Part shown: piece after piece, positions 16,999-25,843 of the stretch
Numbering within the stretch: position 1 is the first letter of the stretch
How the letters are laid out: each line of letters starts with the position of its first letter
Assembly (NCBI RefSeq): GCF_035953295.1
Contig: NZ_CP108370.1
Location: 5,751,001-5,815,000 of the forward strand
DNA: 64,000 bases
Source: Streptomyces sp. NBC_01335
GTDB taxonomy: Bacteria; Actinomycetota; Actinomycetes; Streptomycetales; Streptomycetaceae
Reading direction: 5' to 3'
Notes under the pieces: generated by a model
Seen by the model: only the letters and a program-made list of their open reading frames with translations
Told to the model about the DNA's origin: nothing
Databases searched by the model: none
Made by a program: the position numbers and the translations under genes

Positions 16999-17712
16999 TC
17001 AGCCGCGGCGCAGGGCCTCGCTGAGGCGGGCGGCCGAGTCGATGACCGCCTGCGCGTGCATCCGGCCCGGGTGCCGCGTCAGCCGCTCGATCGGGCCGGA
17101 GATGGAGACGGCGGCCACCACCCGGTTCGACGGTCCGCGCACCGGTGCGGAGACCGAGGCGACGCCCGGCTCGCGCTCGCCGATCGACTGGGCCCATCCC
17201 CTGCGGCGTACCCCGGAGAGGGCCGTCGCCGTGAACCGGGCGCCCTGCAGGCCCCGGTGGAGCCGCTCGGGCTCCTCCCAGGCCATCAGGATCTGCGCGG
17301 AGGAGCCCGCCTTCATGGTGAGCGTGGAGCCGACCGGCACGGTGTCCCTGAGCCCGGAGAGCCGCTCGGCAGCGGCGACACAGATACGCATGTCGCCCTG
17401 GCGGCGGTAGAGCTGGGCGCTCTCACCGGTGATGTCGCGCAGGTGGGTGAGCACGGGTCCGGCCGTCGCCAGGAGGCGGTCCTCGCCGGCCGCCGCGGCG
17501 AGCTCGGCGAGCCGCGGGCCGAGGATGAACCGGCCCTGCATGTCCCGGGCCACCAGGCGGTGGTGTTCGAGTGCCACGGCCAGTCGGTGGGCCGTGGGAC
17601 GAGCGAGACCGGTCGCCGCGACCAGCCCGGCGAGGGTGGCCGGACCGGACTCCAGTGCGCTCAGTACGAGTGCAGCCTTGTCGAGAACGCCGACGCCGCT
17701 AGAGTTGTCCAT
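16999..17712 (-). CDS. ndgR: IclR-family transcriptional regulator NdgR
   Basis: A 237-residue IclR-type regulator from ATG 17712 (MDNSSGVGVLDKAALVL). The N-terminal winged helix-turn-helix spans about residues 10-70 (ATLAGLVAATGLARPTAHRLAVALE), followed by the IclR effector-binding domain (RQGDMRICVAAAERLSGLRDTVPVG). In Streptomyces NdgR (the LtbR/AreB type) controls leucine and other amino-acid genes and antibiotic production. The divergent arrangement with leuC is the classic one. An in-frame upstream extension to 17916 would cross the leuC start and is rejected. Confidence 0.93.
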   Translation of the reverse strand: MDNSSGVGVLDKAALVLSALESGPATLAGLVAATGLARPTAHRLAVALEHHRLVARDMQGRFILGPRLAELAAAAGEDRLLATAGPVLTHLRDITGESAQLYRRQGDMRICVAAAERLSGLRDTVPVGSTLTMKAGSSAQILMAWEEPERLHRGLQGARFTATALSGVRRRGWAQSIGEREPGVASVSAPVRGPSNRVVAAVSISGPIERLTRHPGRMHAQAVIDSAARLSEALRRG

Positions 17713-17903
17713 ACGACGATATTCGCGTCTCACTCTGTGAAACGCAAGTTCAATTTTCTCCAGAAGTTGCGAACCTGTACCGGCGGCCGTACGACGGCCC
17801 GTAGCCGCCGCCCCGTTCGGGGGAGCCGTCCCGTACGGGACCGGGACGGTGGCGCACCGAATCTCTAGTTGGGCCGGCGAAGACGCCGGTCGGAGGGAAA
17901 GCG
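17713..17903. promoter_or_regulatory. ndgR-leuC divergent promoter/operator region
   Basis: About 190 bp between divergent starts. The ndgR-proximal 60 bp are AT-richer (TCTCACTCTGTGAAACGC..., AGTTCAATTTTC) and contain GTTC/GAAC half-sites. From family knowledge NdgR binds this interval; the exact operator was not identified. GGAGGG precedes the leuC start. Confidence 0.6.
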
Positions 17904-19328
17904 ATGGGTAGGACACTCGCGGAGAAGGTCTGGGACGACCACGTCGTCCGGCGCGCAGAGGGCGAGCCCGACCTCCTCTACATTGATCTGCACCTGCTGC
18001 ACGAGGTGACCAGCCCGCAGGCCTTCGACGGGCTGCGGCAGGCCGGACGCCCGGTGCGGCGCCTCGACCTCACCATCGCCACCGAGGATCACAACACCCC
18101 GACCCTCGACATCGACAAGCCGATCGCCGACCCGGTCTCCCGCGCCCAGCTGGAGACCCTGCGCAAGAACTGCGCGGAGTTCGGCGTCCGGCTGCACCCG
18201 CTCGGCGACGTCGAGCAGGGCGTCGTGCACGTGGTCGGCCCCCAGCTGGGCCTGACCCAGCCCGGCACCACCGTCGTCTGCGGCGACTCGCACACCTCCA
18301 CCCACGGAGCCTTCGGCGCCCTGGCGTTCGGCATCGGCACCAGCCAGGTGGAGCACGTGCTGGCCACCCAGACGCTGCCGATGGCCCGCCCGAAGACGAT
18401 GGCGATCACCATCGACGGCGAACTCCCCGAGGACGTCACGGCCAAGGACCTCATCCTGGCGATCATCGCCCGGATCGGCACCGGCGGCGGCCAGGGCTAC
18501 ATCCTCGAATACCGCGGCTCCGCCATCGAGAAGCTCTCGATGGAAGCCCGGATGACCATCTGCAACATGTCGATCGAGGCCGGCGCCCGCGCGGGCATGA
18601 TCGCCCCGGACGAGACCACCTTCGCCTACCTCGGAGGCCGCGCCCACGCCCCCAAGGGCGAGGACTGGGACGCCGCCGTCGCGTACTGGAAGACCCTGCG
18701 CAGCGACGACGACGCCGTCTTCGACGCCGAGGTGGTCATCGACGCCACCCGGCTGGCCCCGTTCGTCACCTGGGGCACCAACCCCGGCCAGGGTGCTCCG
18801 CTCTCTTCGAACGTCCCCGACCCGGCTTCGTACGAGGACGCCTCGGAGCGGTTCGCCGCCGAAAAGGCCCTGGAGTACATGGGGTTGACCGCAGGACAGC
18901 CGCTCCGCGAGATCGGCGTGGACACCGTCTTCGTCGGTTCCTGCACCAACGGCCGCATCGAGGACCTGCGCAACGCCGCAGCCGTCCTCGGGGGCCGCAA
19001 AGTCGCCGACGGCGTACGGATGCTGGTCGTCCCCGGCTCGGTCCGGGTTGCCCTGCAGGCGGTCTCCGAGGGTCTGGACAAGGTCTTCACCGAGGCCGGT
19101 GCCGAATGGCGCCACGCGGGCTGCTCGATGTGTCTCGGCATGAACCCGGACCAGCTGGCGCCCGGTGAGCGCTCCGCCTCCACCTCGAACCGCAACTTCG
19201 AGGGCCGGCAGGGCAAGGGCGGCCGGACGCACCTGGTCTCCCCGCAGGTCGCCGCCGCCACCGCGGTGCTCGGCCACCTGGCCTCGCCCGCCGACCTGTC
19301 CGACGACCGCACGCCTGCCGGAGTCTGA
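17904..19328 (+). CDS. leuC: 3-isopropylmalate dehydratase large subunit
   Basis: A 474-residue aconitase-superfamily subunit that isomerises 2-isopropylmalate to 3-isopropylmalate with LeuD in leucine synthesis. The [4Fe-4S] ligands are visible as Cys in VGSCTNGRI and the C-x2-C of [12 protein letters not shown]. Conserved [23 protein letters not shown] and [18 protein letters not shown] blocks are also present. The ATG has GGAGGG upstream. leuD follows after 5 bp. Confidence 0.97.
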   Translation: MGRTLAEKVWDDHVVRRAEGEPDLLYIDLHLLHEVTSPQAFDGLRQAGRPVRRLDLTIATEDHNTPTLDIDKPIADPVSRAQLETLRKNCAEFGVRLHPLGDVEQGVVHVVGPQLGLTQPGTTVVCGDSHTSTHGAFGALAFGIGTSQVEHVLATQTLPMARPKTMAITIDGELPEDVTAKDLILAIIARIGTGGGQGYILEYRGSAIEKLSMEARMTICNMSIEAGARAGMIAPDETTFAYLGGRAHAPKGEDWDAAVAYWKTLRSDDDAVFDAEVVIDATRLAPFVTWGTNPGQGAPLSSNVPDPASYEDASERFAAEKALEYMGLTAGQPLREIGVDTVFVGSCTNGRIEDLRNAAAVLGGRKVADGVRMLVVPGSVRVALQAVSEGLDKVFTEAGAEWRHAGCSMCLGMNPDQLAPGERSASTSNRNFEGRQGKGGRTHLVSPQVAAATAVLGHLASPADLSDDRTPAGV

Positions 19329-19333
19329 GAACC

Positions 19334-19927
19334 ATGGAAGCTTTCACCACGCACACCGGCCGGGCCGTCCCGCTGCGCCGCAGCAACGTCGACACCGACC
19401 AGATCATCCCCGCGCACTGGCTGAAGAAGGTCACCCGCGACGGGTTCGAGGACGGCCTCTTCGAAGCCTGGCGCAAGGACGAGAACTTCGTCCTCAACCG
19501 CCCCGAGCGGCAGGGCGCCTCGGTCCTGGTGGCCGGCCCCGACTTCGGTACCGGCTCCTCCCGCGAGCACGCCGTCTGGGCCCTCCAGAACTACGGCTTC
19601 AAGACCGTGATCTCGGCCCGGTTCGCGGACATCTTCCGCGGCAACTCGCTGAAGAACGGCCTGTTGACCGTCGTTCTCGACCAGTCGGTCGTGGACGCGC
19701 TCTCGGAGCTGACCGAGGCCGACCCCACCGCCGAGGTCACCGTCGACCTGGAGGCCCGCCAGGTCCGGGCCGAGGGCATCGAGGCGGCCTTCGAGCTCGA
19801 CGAGAACGCCCGCTGGCGTCTGCTGAACGGGCTGGACGACATCAGCCTCACCCTTCAGAACGAAGCGGACATCGCGGCATATGAGGTGGCAAGGCCGACC
19901 TTCAAGCCGCGTACAATTGAGGTCTGA
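19334..19927 (+). CDS. leuD: 3-isopropylmalate dehydratase small subunit
   Basis: A 197-residue swivel-domain subunit that completes the LeuCD isomerase. Conserved features are the N-terminal [34 protein letters not shown] and the [19 protein letters not shown] segment. It follows leuC closely and is transcribed with it. Confidence 0.97.
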   Translation: MEAFTTHTGRAVPLRRSNVDTDQIIPAHWLKKVTRDGFEDGLFEAWRKDENFVLNRPERQGASVLVAGPDFGTGSSREHAVWALQNYGFKTVISARFADIFRGNSLKNGLLTVVLDQSVVDALSELTEADPTAEVTVDLEARQVRAEGIEAAFELDENARWRLLNGLDDISLTLQNEADIAAYEVARPTFKPRTIEV

Positions 19928-19943
19928 GCAGCGCTTTTCCAGA

Positions 19944-19975
19944 CTGCGCCCCCTGCCTTCGGGTAGGGGGCGCAG
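19944..19975 (+). terminator. Terminator after leuD
   Basis: CTGCGCCCCCTGCC and GGTAGGGGGCGCAG form a 14-bp stem (one G-U) closed by a TTCG tetraloop, 16 bp after the leuD stop. Confidence 0.85.
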
Positions 19976-20030
19976 TGGCTTGTTGAGACCCTGTCGGGCG
20001 ACAACTCGCCTCAGATGGCACAATCGGTGC

Positions 20031-20258
20031 ATGGAAGGCGACAACCAACTCAAGCTCTATGGCCAAGTCGCCGACCAATTGAAGGAAGCGCACGGAAGGG
20101 TGCGCGCACTGCAAGTCCCGGAGGGCGTACGGATGGCGCTGTCCCGGAAGCTGTTGGCCGTCACGGCCACGGCGAAGCACGATCTCTCAGGCGCGGCAAG
20201 GCGCCTGGACCGGTTGATGAAGGACCTCGATGAGGGCCGATTCCCCGAAGGTGACTGA
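20031..20258 (+). CDS. Small conserved actinobacterial protein, 75 aa
   Basis: A hydrophilic, largely helical protein (MEGDNQLKLYGQVADQLKEA...). No known domain or motif is visible. The amphipathic pattern through QVADQLKEAHGRVRALQVPEGVRMALSRKLLAVTATAKHDLSGAARRLDRLMKDL suggests a helical bundle or coiled coil. S. coelicolor has a similar-sized hypothetical protein between leuD and hupS (recalled). Function unknown. Confidence 0.75.
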   Translation: MEGDNQLKLYGQVADQLKEAHGRVRALQVPEGVRMALSRKLLAVTATAKHDLSGAARRLDRLMKDLDEGRFPEGD

Positions 20259-20321
20259 CCCTGCGGAAGTCCGCACCAGTCGACTTCGTTGCGGCACTAG
20301 GGTGATTAGCCCGTTTCGTGT

Positions 20322-20350
20322 TTGATTTGCGGTATATATCTGCCTAACGT
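20322..20350 (+). promoter_or_regulatory. hupS promoter
   Basis: TTGATT (20322-20327) and TAACGT (20345-20350) are separated by exactly 17 bp, with TATATA in the spacer, 52 bp before the hupS start. This is the best housekeeping-type promoter in the region. Confidence 0.65.
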
Positions 20351-20401
20351 GCGAAAACGCTTGAACACTTTCGTTCTGGCAATGTCTCCGAAGGGGAAGA
20401 C

Positions 20402-21055
20402 GTGAACAAGGCACAGCTCGTAGAAGCGATTGCCGAGAAGGTCGGCGGCCGCCAGCAGGCCGCTGACGCGGTGGACGCGGTACTGGACGCGATCGTCCGC
20501 GCCGTCGTGGCCGGAGACCGTGTCTCGGTCACCGGTTTCGGCTCGTTCGAGAAGGTCGACCGCCCGGCGCGGTACGCCCGCAACCCGCAGACCGGCGAGC
20601 GCGTCCGGGTCAAGAAGACCTCGGTGCCCCGCTTCCGCGCGGGTCAGGGCTTCAAGGACCTGGTGAGCGGCTCCAAGAAGCTCCCGAAGAACGACGTGGC
20701 CGTCAAGAAGGCCCCCAAGGGCAGCCTCTCGGGCGGTGCTTCCACCCGTACGACCACCAAGGCCGCGGCCAAGAAGGCCACCGCCCGCAAGGCCGCGACG
20801 GCGAAGAAGACCACCACCGCCGCCGCGACCACGGCGAAGAAGACCACCGCCACGCCCGCCAAGAAGGCGACCACCGCGGCAGCGGCGAAGAAGACCACGG
20901 CGGCCGCGAAGAAGGCGGCCACGCCGGCGAAGAAGACCGCCGCCGTCGCGAAGAAGACGGCCCCGGCCAAGAAGGCCACCGCCAAGAAGGCGCCCGCCAA
21001 GAAGACCACGGCGCGCACCACCACGGCCAAGAAGGCCACCGCTCGCAAGAAGTGA
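20402..21055 (+). CDS. hupS: HU-family nucleoid protein with histone H1-like tail (HupS type)
   Basis: A 217-residue protein from GTG with GAAGGGGAAG upstream. Residues 1-95 are an HU domain (MNKAQLVEAIAEKVGG; GFGSFEKVDRPARYARNPQTGE DNA-binding arm). Residues from about 105 onward are a lysine/alanine/threonine-rich tail of repeated A-K-K-(A/T) units, resembling histone H1. In Streptomyces the tailed paralogue is HupS, which compacts DNA in spores. The tail is repetitive and may differ in length between strains. Confidence 0.95.
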   Translation: MNKAQLVEAIAEKVGGRQQAADAVDAVLDAIVRAVVAGDRVSVTGFGSFEKVDRPARYARNPQTGERVRVKKTSVPRFRAGQGFKDLVSGSKKLPKNDVAVKKAPKGSLSGGASTRTTTKAAAKKATARKAATAKKTTTAAATTAKKTTATPAKKATTAAAAKKTTAAAKKAATPAKKTAAVAKKTAPAKKATAKKAPAKKTTARTTTAKKATARKK

Positions 21056-21088
21056 GACCGAGCACCCGCTCGCTCTCGCACGACGCGC

Positions 21089-21120
21089 CGGGCCGGGTTC
21101 CCCTCGGGGAGCCCGGCCCG
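21089..21120 (+). terminator. Terminator after hupS
   Basis: CGGGCCGGGTTCCC pairs with GGGAGCCCGGCCCG around a short loop, 34 bp after the hupS stop. Confidence 0.75.
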
Positions 21121-21171
21121 CGGGCTGTCCGGGGCCGGGCGGTCGCCCCGGCGGGCTCCCGCCCGTTCGGC

Positions 21172-21222
21172 CGAACGGGCCCCGCTCAGAAGGTCCGACG
21201 AACGGGCCCCGCTCAGAAGGTC
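21172..21222. repeat. 24-bp direct repeat overlapping a stop codon
   Basis: A 24-base sequence beginning CGAACGGGCCCCGCTCAGAA is present at 21172 and at 21199, a 27-bp period. The right copy contains the stop codon and last codons of the small minus-strand gene at 21213; the left copy is the same stretch duplicated outside the gene. Confidence 0.85.
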
Positions 21223-21416
21223 TGCAGGGTCACCAGGTCGATCCGGAGCGAGGCACCCTCGCCCGAACCCTCGATCCGCACCCGTTGCCCGGGGCGCAGC
21301 AGCCGCAGGCCGCCCGCGTCGAACGCGGCCGCCGGGAAGTCCACCGGGGTGCCGTCGTCGAGCAGCACACTGCCGCTGCGGGTCTCGGGGTCGTACGTGT
21401 ACGCGGTCGCCTGCAT
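21213..21416 (-). CDS. Small protein of unknown function, 67 aa
   Basis: MQATAYTYDPETRSGSVLLDDGTPVDFPAAAF... is a short all-beta-looking protein. The DGTPVDF and LRPGQRVRIEG segments recall cold-shock/OB-fold-like small proteins of actinobacteria, but this is inference. The ATG lies just downstream of the cofC stop on the same strand (10-bp gap), so it may share the cofC transcript. S. coelicolor has a small gene in the same place (recalled). Confidence 0.75.
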   Translation of the reverse strand: MQATAYTYDPETRSGSVLLDDGTPVDFPAAAFDAGGLRLLRPGQRVRIEGSGEGASLRIDLVTLQTF

Positions 21417-21426
21417 GGGCCGCAGC

Positions 21427-22161
21427 CTATCGCCCGGTGGGCGCGGGCCGCGTGGGCCCGGCGACCGGGCCCGGGGCCGCCCCCAGCCGTACGGCGTCCC
21501 GCAGTTCCTCCGTACGCGGTCCCACGCCCAGGGCCAGCGCCACCAGCAGGTCGTTCCCGGTGTCCACGTCCCGGCGGACCGAATCCAGTCCCTCGGGCGG
21601 CACCTCCCGCGCACCCGACGCGAGATGCCGGGCGCGCGAGGGACCGCCGAAAGCGGGCAGCAATTCCACTCCGGCCACCGCCGAGAGAAATGTCGTCCCG
21701 ATTCCCGCGGCGTCCGAAAGGAATGTCCGGGGAAATCCGGAAGAGAATTCGAGGACCCGCGACAATTCCGAGGGGCGCAGCGCGGGGAGATCCGCGTTGA
21801 GCGCCGCGACCGGAGCCGACGGCCTGACGGCACGCACCAGCCCCGCGCCGTACGCGAGCGCCGCGTTGAGACCGGCGGCCGGGAAGTCGGGTACGACGCG
21901 GGCTCCCAGCGCCGCCAGACGGTCCGCCGCCACCGTGTCGTCCGTGACGACCACCACATCGCGCACGTCCGTGCAGGAGAGCGCCGCCGCGACCGTGTCC
22001 TCGGCGAAGGCCAGGGCGAGTCGGGGCCGCAGAGCGTCGCCCAGGGCGTCCCGCAGCCTGCTCTTGGCGTACGCCAAGGGCTTCAGCGGAACGACCAGGG
22101 ACCAGCGGCCGGCCGGGTCGGTGTTCGTGGCGATCTCCCCCTCCGTGAACGTCGGCCCCCA
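21427..22161 (-). CDS. cofC: 2-phospho-L-lactate guanylyltransferase CofC, 5' end irregular
   Basis: The frame from 22107 down to 21427 encodes a CofC/FbiD-type nucleotidyltransferase of coenzyme F420 synthesis: RWSLVVPLKPLAYAKSRL, then VVVVTDDTVAADRL, ALNADLPALRPSEL and DVDTGNDLLVAL. The LVVP-x-KPL-x-x-AKSRL N-terminus is conserved, yet no ATG, GTG or TTG precedes it in frame; the first in-frame candidate is the TTG at 22077, which would remove the first strand. An ATG at 22159-22161 is out of frame by one base. Deleting one G from either nearby G-run (about 22138 or 22156) would join it to the frame. The interval given therefore includes the presumed disrupted 5' end. Confidence 0.75.
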   Translation of the reverse strand, partial: WGPTFTEGEIATNTDPAGRWSLVVPLKPLAYAKSRLRDALGDALRPRLALAFAEDTVAAALSCTDVRDVVVVTDDTVAADRLAALGARVVPDFPAAGLNAALAYGAGLVRAVRPSAPVAALNADLPALRPSELSRVLEFSSGFPRTFLSDAAGIGTTFLSAVAGVELLPAFGGPSRARHLASGAREVPPEGLDSVRRDVDTGNDLLVALALGVGPRTEELRDAVRLGAAPGPVAGPTRPAPTGR

Positions 22162-22313
22162 TTCTCGCCTGCCGGGTGCGACAGCCTGCCGGTCCGGCCG
22201 GGGGAGCGGGGCGTACGGTGTTCTCGACAGAGCAGGGGCCTGGGGCGGGACATGACCGTCCGTGGCCGAGCAGCAGGTCCGGTCGATGAGAAACCCGAGT
22301 GAAAGGGGTCCGA

Positions 22314-23066
22314 GTGTCCCGCCGCAGAATCGGCTTCTGGTACCGCCTGGCGGCGGTCATCGCCAAGCCGCCACTGGTGGTTCTCTTCAAGCGTGACTGG
22401 CGGGGAATGGAGCACATTCCGGCCGACGGCGGATTCATCACGGCCGTCAACCACAACTCCTACGTGGACCCGCTCTCGTACGGGCACTTCCAGTACAACA
22501 CCGGCCGGGTGCCGAGGTTCCTGGCGAAGGCCGCCCTCTTCCGCGCCCCGTTCGTCGGCATGATGCTGCGCGGCACCGGCCAGATCCCCGTCTACCGCGA
22601 GACCACCGACGCGCTGAACGCCTTCCGCGCCGCCGTGGCCGCGATCGAGGACGGCGAGTGCGTCGCCTTCTACCCCGAGGGCACCCTCACCCGCGACCCC
22701 GACATGTGGCCGATGAACGGCAAGACCGGCGCCGCCCGCGTCGCGCTGATGACCCGCGCGCCCGTCATCCCGGTCGCCCAGTGGGGCGCGAACCTCGCGA
22801 TGCCGCCGTACGCCAAGGAGAACAAGTACCGGTTCTTCCCCCGGAAGACCCTCCGGGTGCAGGCCGGACCGCCCGTCGACCTCAGCCGCTTCTACGGCTC
22901 GGATCCGACGCCCGACGTGCTGCGCGAGGTCACCGAGGTCATCATGGCCGCGATCACCGAGCAACTGGAGACCGTGCGCGGCGAGAAGGCTCCCGCCGAG
23001 CCGTACGACCACCGCAAGGCCCGCGCGAACCAGCGGCGCAAGGCCGAAGAGAAGGGCTCCCAGTGA
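22314..23066 (+). CDS. 1-acyl-glycerol-3-phosphate acyltransferase family protein
   Basis: A 250-residue PlsC-like acyltransferase (phospholipid synthesis). The catalytic NH-x4-D is NHNSYVD, followed by the FPEG-type block FYPEGTLTRDPDM and a VIPVAQWG segment. A hydrophobic segment near the N-terminus suits membrane association. GTG 22314 is chosen because AAAGGGG lies five bases upstream; GTG 22299 would add five codons. The stop overlaps the gpsA GTG, so the pair is translationally coupled and both act on glycerol phosphate chemistry. Confidence 0.92.
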   Translation: MSRRRIGFWYRLAAVIAKPPLVVLFKRDWRGMEHIPADGGFITAVNHNSYVDPLSYGHFQYNTGRVPRFLAKAALFRAPFVGMMLRGTGQIPVYRETTDALNAFRAAVAAIEDGECVAFYPEGTLTRDPDMWPMNGKTGAARVALMTRAPVIPVAQWGANLAMPPYAKENKYRFFPRKTLRVQAGPPVDLSRFYGSDPTPDVLREVTEVIMAAITEQLETVRGEKAPAEPYDHRKARANQRRKAEEKGSQ

Positions 23067-24073
23067 CCGACCCGCGCAAAGTGGCCGTCTTCGGGGCGGG
23101 CTCCTGGGGCACCGCCTTCGCCGTGATCCTGGGCGACGCAGGCTGCGACGTCACCGTCTGGGCCCGCCGCGCCGAGGTCGCCGACGACATCAACACCACC
23201 CGGACCAACTCCCGCTACCTCCCCGGCGCCGAACTGCCCACGTCCGTGCGCGCCACCACCGACCCCGCCGAGGCGCTGCGCGGCGCCGAGTTCGCGGTGC
23301 TGGTGGTGCCCTCCCAAACGCTGCGCGCCAACCTCGCCCAGTGGGCCCCGCACCTGGAACCGGACACCGTCCTCGTCTCCCTGATGAAGGGCGTCGAGCT
23401 CGGTACCGCCAAGCTGATGAGCGAGGTGATCGCGGACGTGACGAAGGTCTCCGCCGACCGCATCGCCGTCGTCACCGGCCCCAACCTCGCCGGCGAGATC
23501 GCCGAACGGCGCCCCGCGGCGGCCGTCGTGGCCTGTAGGGACGAATCGGTGGCCCAGCGGCTCCAGGCCGCCTGCCACACCCCGTACTTCCGCCCGTACA
23601 CCAACACCGACGTCGTCGGCTGCGAACTCGGCGGAGCGGTCAAGAACGTCATCAGCCTGGCGGTCGGCATCGCCGACGGCATGGGACTCGGCGACAACGC
23701 CAAGGGCTCGCTCATCACCCGCGGACTCGCCGAGACCACCCGGCTGGGCCTCGCCATGGGCGCGGACCCGCTGACGTTCTCCGGACTCGCGGGCCTCGGC
23801 GACCTGGTGGCGACCTGCTCCTCGCCGCTCTCGCGCAACCACACCTTCGGCACCAACCTCGGCCGGGGCATGACGCTCCAGGAGGCGGTCGCCGCCACCA
23901 GCCAGACCGCGGAGGGTGTCAAGTCCTGCGAGTCGGTGCTCGATCTGGCCCGCCGGCACGGGGTCGACATGCCGATCACGGAGACCGTCGTCGGGATCGT
24001 CCACGAGGGCAAGCCGCCCGCCGTCGCGGTCAAGGAGCTGATGTCGCGGAGCGCCAAGCCCGAGCGGCGCTGA
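23063..24073 (+). CDS. gpsA: Glycerol-3-phosphate dehydrogenase [NAD(P)+]
   Basis: A 336-residue enzyme making sn-glycerol 3-phosphate from dihydroxyacetone phosphate for phospholipids. The Rossmann motif GAGSWGTAFA is at residues 10-19; GPNLAGEIAERRPAA and GGAVKNVISLAVGIADGMGLGDNAKGSLITRGLAE are the conserved catalytic blocks, with the lysine in AVKN. The GTG start overlaps the acyltransferase stop (GTGA). Confidence 0.96.
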   Translation: MTDPRKVAVFGAGSWGTAFAVILGDAGCDVTVWARRAEVADDINTTRTNSRYLPGAELPTSVRATTDPAEALRGAEFAVLVVPSQTLRANLAQWAPHLEPDTVLVSLMKGVELGTAKLMSEVIADVTKVSADRIAVVTGPNLAGEIAERRPAAAVVACRDESVAQRLQAACHTPYFRPYTNTDVVGCELGGAVKNVISLAVGIADGMGLGDNAKGSLITRGLAETTRLGLAMGADPLTFSGLAGLGDLVATCSSPLSRNHTFGTNLGRGMTLQEAVAATSQTAEGVKSCESVLDLARRHGVDMPITETVVGIVHEGKPPAVAVKELMSRSAKPERR

Positions 24074-24107
24074 CTCCTCCGGTACCAGCAGGTACGCTCA
24101 TCGCGAT

Positions 24108-25283
24108 ATGAGCAGCGAGAACCTCCCCCAGAGCCCTGAGCGTCCGAAGAGCCCTGAGCAGCAGCGCCGCAAGCCGCGCGTGGCTGTCGTGTTCGGCGGA
24201 CGCAGCTCCGAACACGGCATCTCGGTCGTCACGGCCGGCGCCGTCCTGAACGCCATCGACCGGACCGTCTACGACGTCCTGCCGATCGGCATCACCAAGG
24301 ACGGCCGCTGGGCCCTCACCGGCGACGACCCGGCCCGCATGGCCATCACCGACCGGCAGGTGCCCGACGTGGACGCGCTCGCCGAGTCGGAGAAGGGCGG
24401 CGTGGTTCTCTCCGTGGACCCGGGCAGCCGCGAAGTCGTCCTCAGCGAGCCCGGATCGGTGCCCCGGGCCCTGGGCGAGGTCGACGTCGTCTTCCCCGTG
24501 CTGCACGGCCCGTACGGCGAGGACGGCACCCTCCAGGGCCTCCTGGAACTCTCCGGCGTCCCCTACGTCGGCGCGGGCGTCCTCGCCTCCGCCGTCGGCC
24601 AGGACAAGGAGTACATGAAGCGGGTCTTCACCTCCTTCGGGCTCCCCGTCGGCCCCTACCTGGTCGTCCGCCCCCGTGAGTGGGAGAACGACCCCTCCGC
24701 CGCCCGCAAGCGGATCGTCGACTTCGCCGGCGAGCACGGCTGGCCGCTCTTCGTGAAGCCCGCCCGCGGCGGCTCGTCCATGGGCATCACCAAGGTCGAC
24801 GAGCTCGGCGGCCTGGACGCGGCGATCGAGGAGGCCCGCAGCCACGACCCGAAGTTCCTCGTCGAGTCGCTGCTGAGCGGGCGCGAGATCGAGTGCGGGG
24901 TGCTGGAGTTCGAGGACGGACCGCGCGCCAGCGTGCCGGCCGAGATCCCGCCGGTCACCGCGCACGACTTCTACGACTTCGAGGCCAAGTACATCGACGC
25001 GGCCGCCGGACTCGTGCCCGCCCCGCTCACCCCGGAGCAGACCGCCGAGGTCCAGCGCCTCGCCGTCGCCGCCTTCGAGTCCGTCTCCTGCGAGGGCCTG
25101 GTGCGCGCCGACTTCTTCCTCACGGACGAGGGCGAGTTCGTCATCAACGAGATCAACACCCTGCCCGGGTTCACGCCCATCTCGATGTTCCCGAGGATGT
25201 GGCAGGAGAGCGGCGTCGACTACCCGGAGCTGGTCGACCGGCTCCTCCAGGCGGCCCTGACCCGGTCCACCGGCCTGCGCTGA
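24108..25283 (+). CDS. ddl: D-alanine--D-alanine ligase
   Basis: A 391-residue ATP-grasp ligase forming D-Ala-D-Ala for peptidoglycan. The N-terminal VAVVFGGRSSEHGISVVTA, the PVLHGPYGEDGTLQGLLE block, the VKPARGGSSMGITKV nucleotide loop and the C-terminal NEINTLPGFTPISMFP with metal ligands are all present. Length fits the actinobacterial form with insertions relative to E. coli Ddl. It follows gpsA by 34 bp. Confidence 0.96.
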   Translation: MSSENLPQSPERPKSPEQQRRKPRVAVVFGGRSSEHGISVVTAGAVLNAIDRTVYDVLPIGITKDGRWALTGDDPARMAITDRQVPDVDALAESEKGGVVLSVDPGSREVVLSEPGSVPRALGEVDVVFPVLHGPYGEDGTLQGLLELSGVPYVGAGVLASAVGQDKEYMKRVFTSFGLPVGPYLVVRPREWENDPSAARKRIVDFAGEHGWPLFVKPARGGSSMGITKVDELGGLDAAIEEARSHDPKFLVESLLSGREIECGVLEFEDGPRASVPAEIPPVTAHDFYDFEAKYIDAAAGLVPAPLTPEQTAEVQRLAVAAFESVSCEGLVRADFFLTDEGEFVINEINTLPGFTPISMFPRMWQESGVDYPELVDRLLQAALTRSTGLR

Positions 25284-25291
25284 CCGCGTAC

Positions 25292-25325
25292 GTCCCGCCG
25301 GCCGGCGACGACCGGCCGGCGGGAC
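25292..25325. terminator. Bidirectional terminator ddl / DUF3515 gene
   Basis: A perfect 14-bp stem, GTCCCGCCGGCCGG with its complement, around CGACGA, between convergent genes. Confidence 0.8.
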
Positions 25326-25340
25326 GGCAGCGGCAGTGGT

Positions 25341-25823
25341 TCAGAGACTGTCGGGGACCGTCTCGCGCACCGGCTTCGCGAACTCGGCGAGCGGGCTGGC
25401 GTCGTGGGCGAACCGCGTCCCCATGGAGACCTCGACGTACGCCTTGCGGTACGTCGTCGTGAACCGGGGCCCCTCGTCCGGGCGTTGCTCCAGCAGCCAG
25501 TTGACGCCGTCCGCGTCGATCCCCTTGGAAGCCGCGTCCGCCATGGCGGCGGGCCGGGGAACACCGCAGCGAAGTACGATCGCCCCGTCCCCCCAGCCGG
25601 CGGTCAGCTCCGACTCCGGTGCGGGATCACTGCGTTCCAGCCCGGCCACGGTCTTCGGCAGCGCCTTGTGCAGCGCCGAACAGTACGCGGCCGCGTCCTT
25701 GGACGGAGTGGGTACCGCGACCGACGGCTGCGAGCCGCCGGAGCAGCCCGCCGCCACCAGGAGCGCGGCGGCGGACGGCACGAGGAACGACGGGCTGAGC
25801 GACCGGCGGCGGGAAGACGTCAC
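25341..25823 (-). CDS. DUF3515 family lipoprotein
   Basis: A 160-residue protein with a lipoprotein signal: SFLVPSAAALLVAAGC with the lipobox cysteine at about residue 27. The mature part carries CSALHKALPKTVAGLERSD, GWGDGAIVLRCGVPRP and WLLEQRPDEGPRFTTTYRKAYVEVSM, the actinobacterial DUF3515 pattern with paired cysteines. Expected to be anchored outside the membrane. The function of the family is unknown. Confidence 0.85.
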   Translation of the reverse strand: MTSSRRRSLSPSFLVPSAAALLVAAGCSGGSQPSVAVPTPSKDAAAYCSALHKALPKTVAGLERSDPAPESELTAGWGDGAIVLRCGVPRPAAMADAASKGIDADGVNWLLEQRPDEGPRFTTTYRKAYVEVSMGTRFAHDASPLAEFAKPVRETVPDSL

Positions 25824-25843
25824 CGGACCAGCGTAGACGGGGG

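Noticed and set aside
17713..17916. An N-terminal extension of NdgR to 17916
   Set aside because: It would overlap the leuC start and ribosome site, and the family begins at MDNSSGVGVLDKAA.
20750..21050. Repeat array in the hupS tail as a possible CRISPR or tandem-repeat element
   Set aside because: The repetition follows codons for A-K-K-(A/T) and has no spacer structure; it is protein-level repetition.
20703..21800. Proline/arginine-rich and Trp/Ser-rich frames over the hupS tail
   Set aside because: These are out-of-frame readings of the repetitive lysine/alanine tail, not genes.
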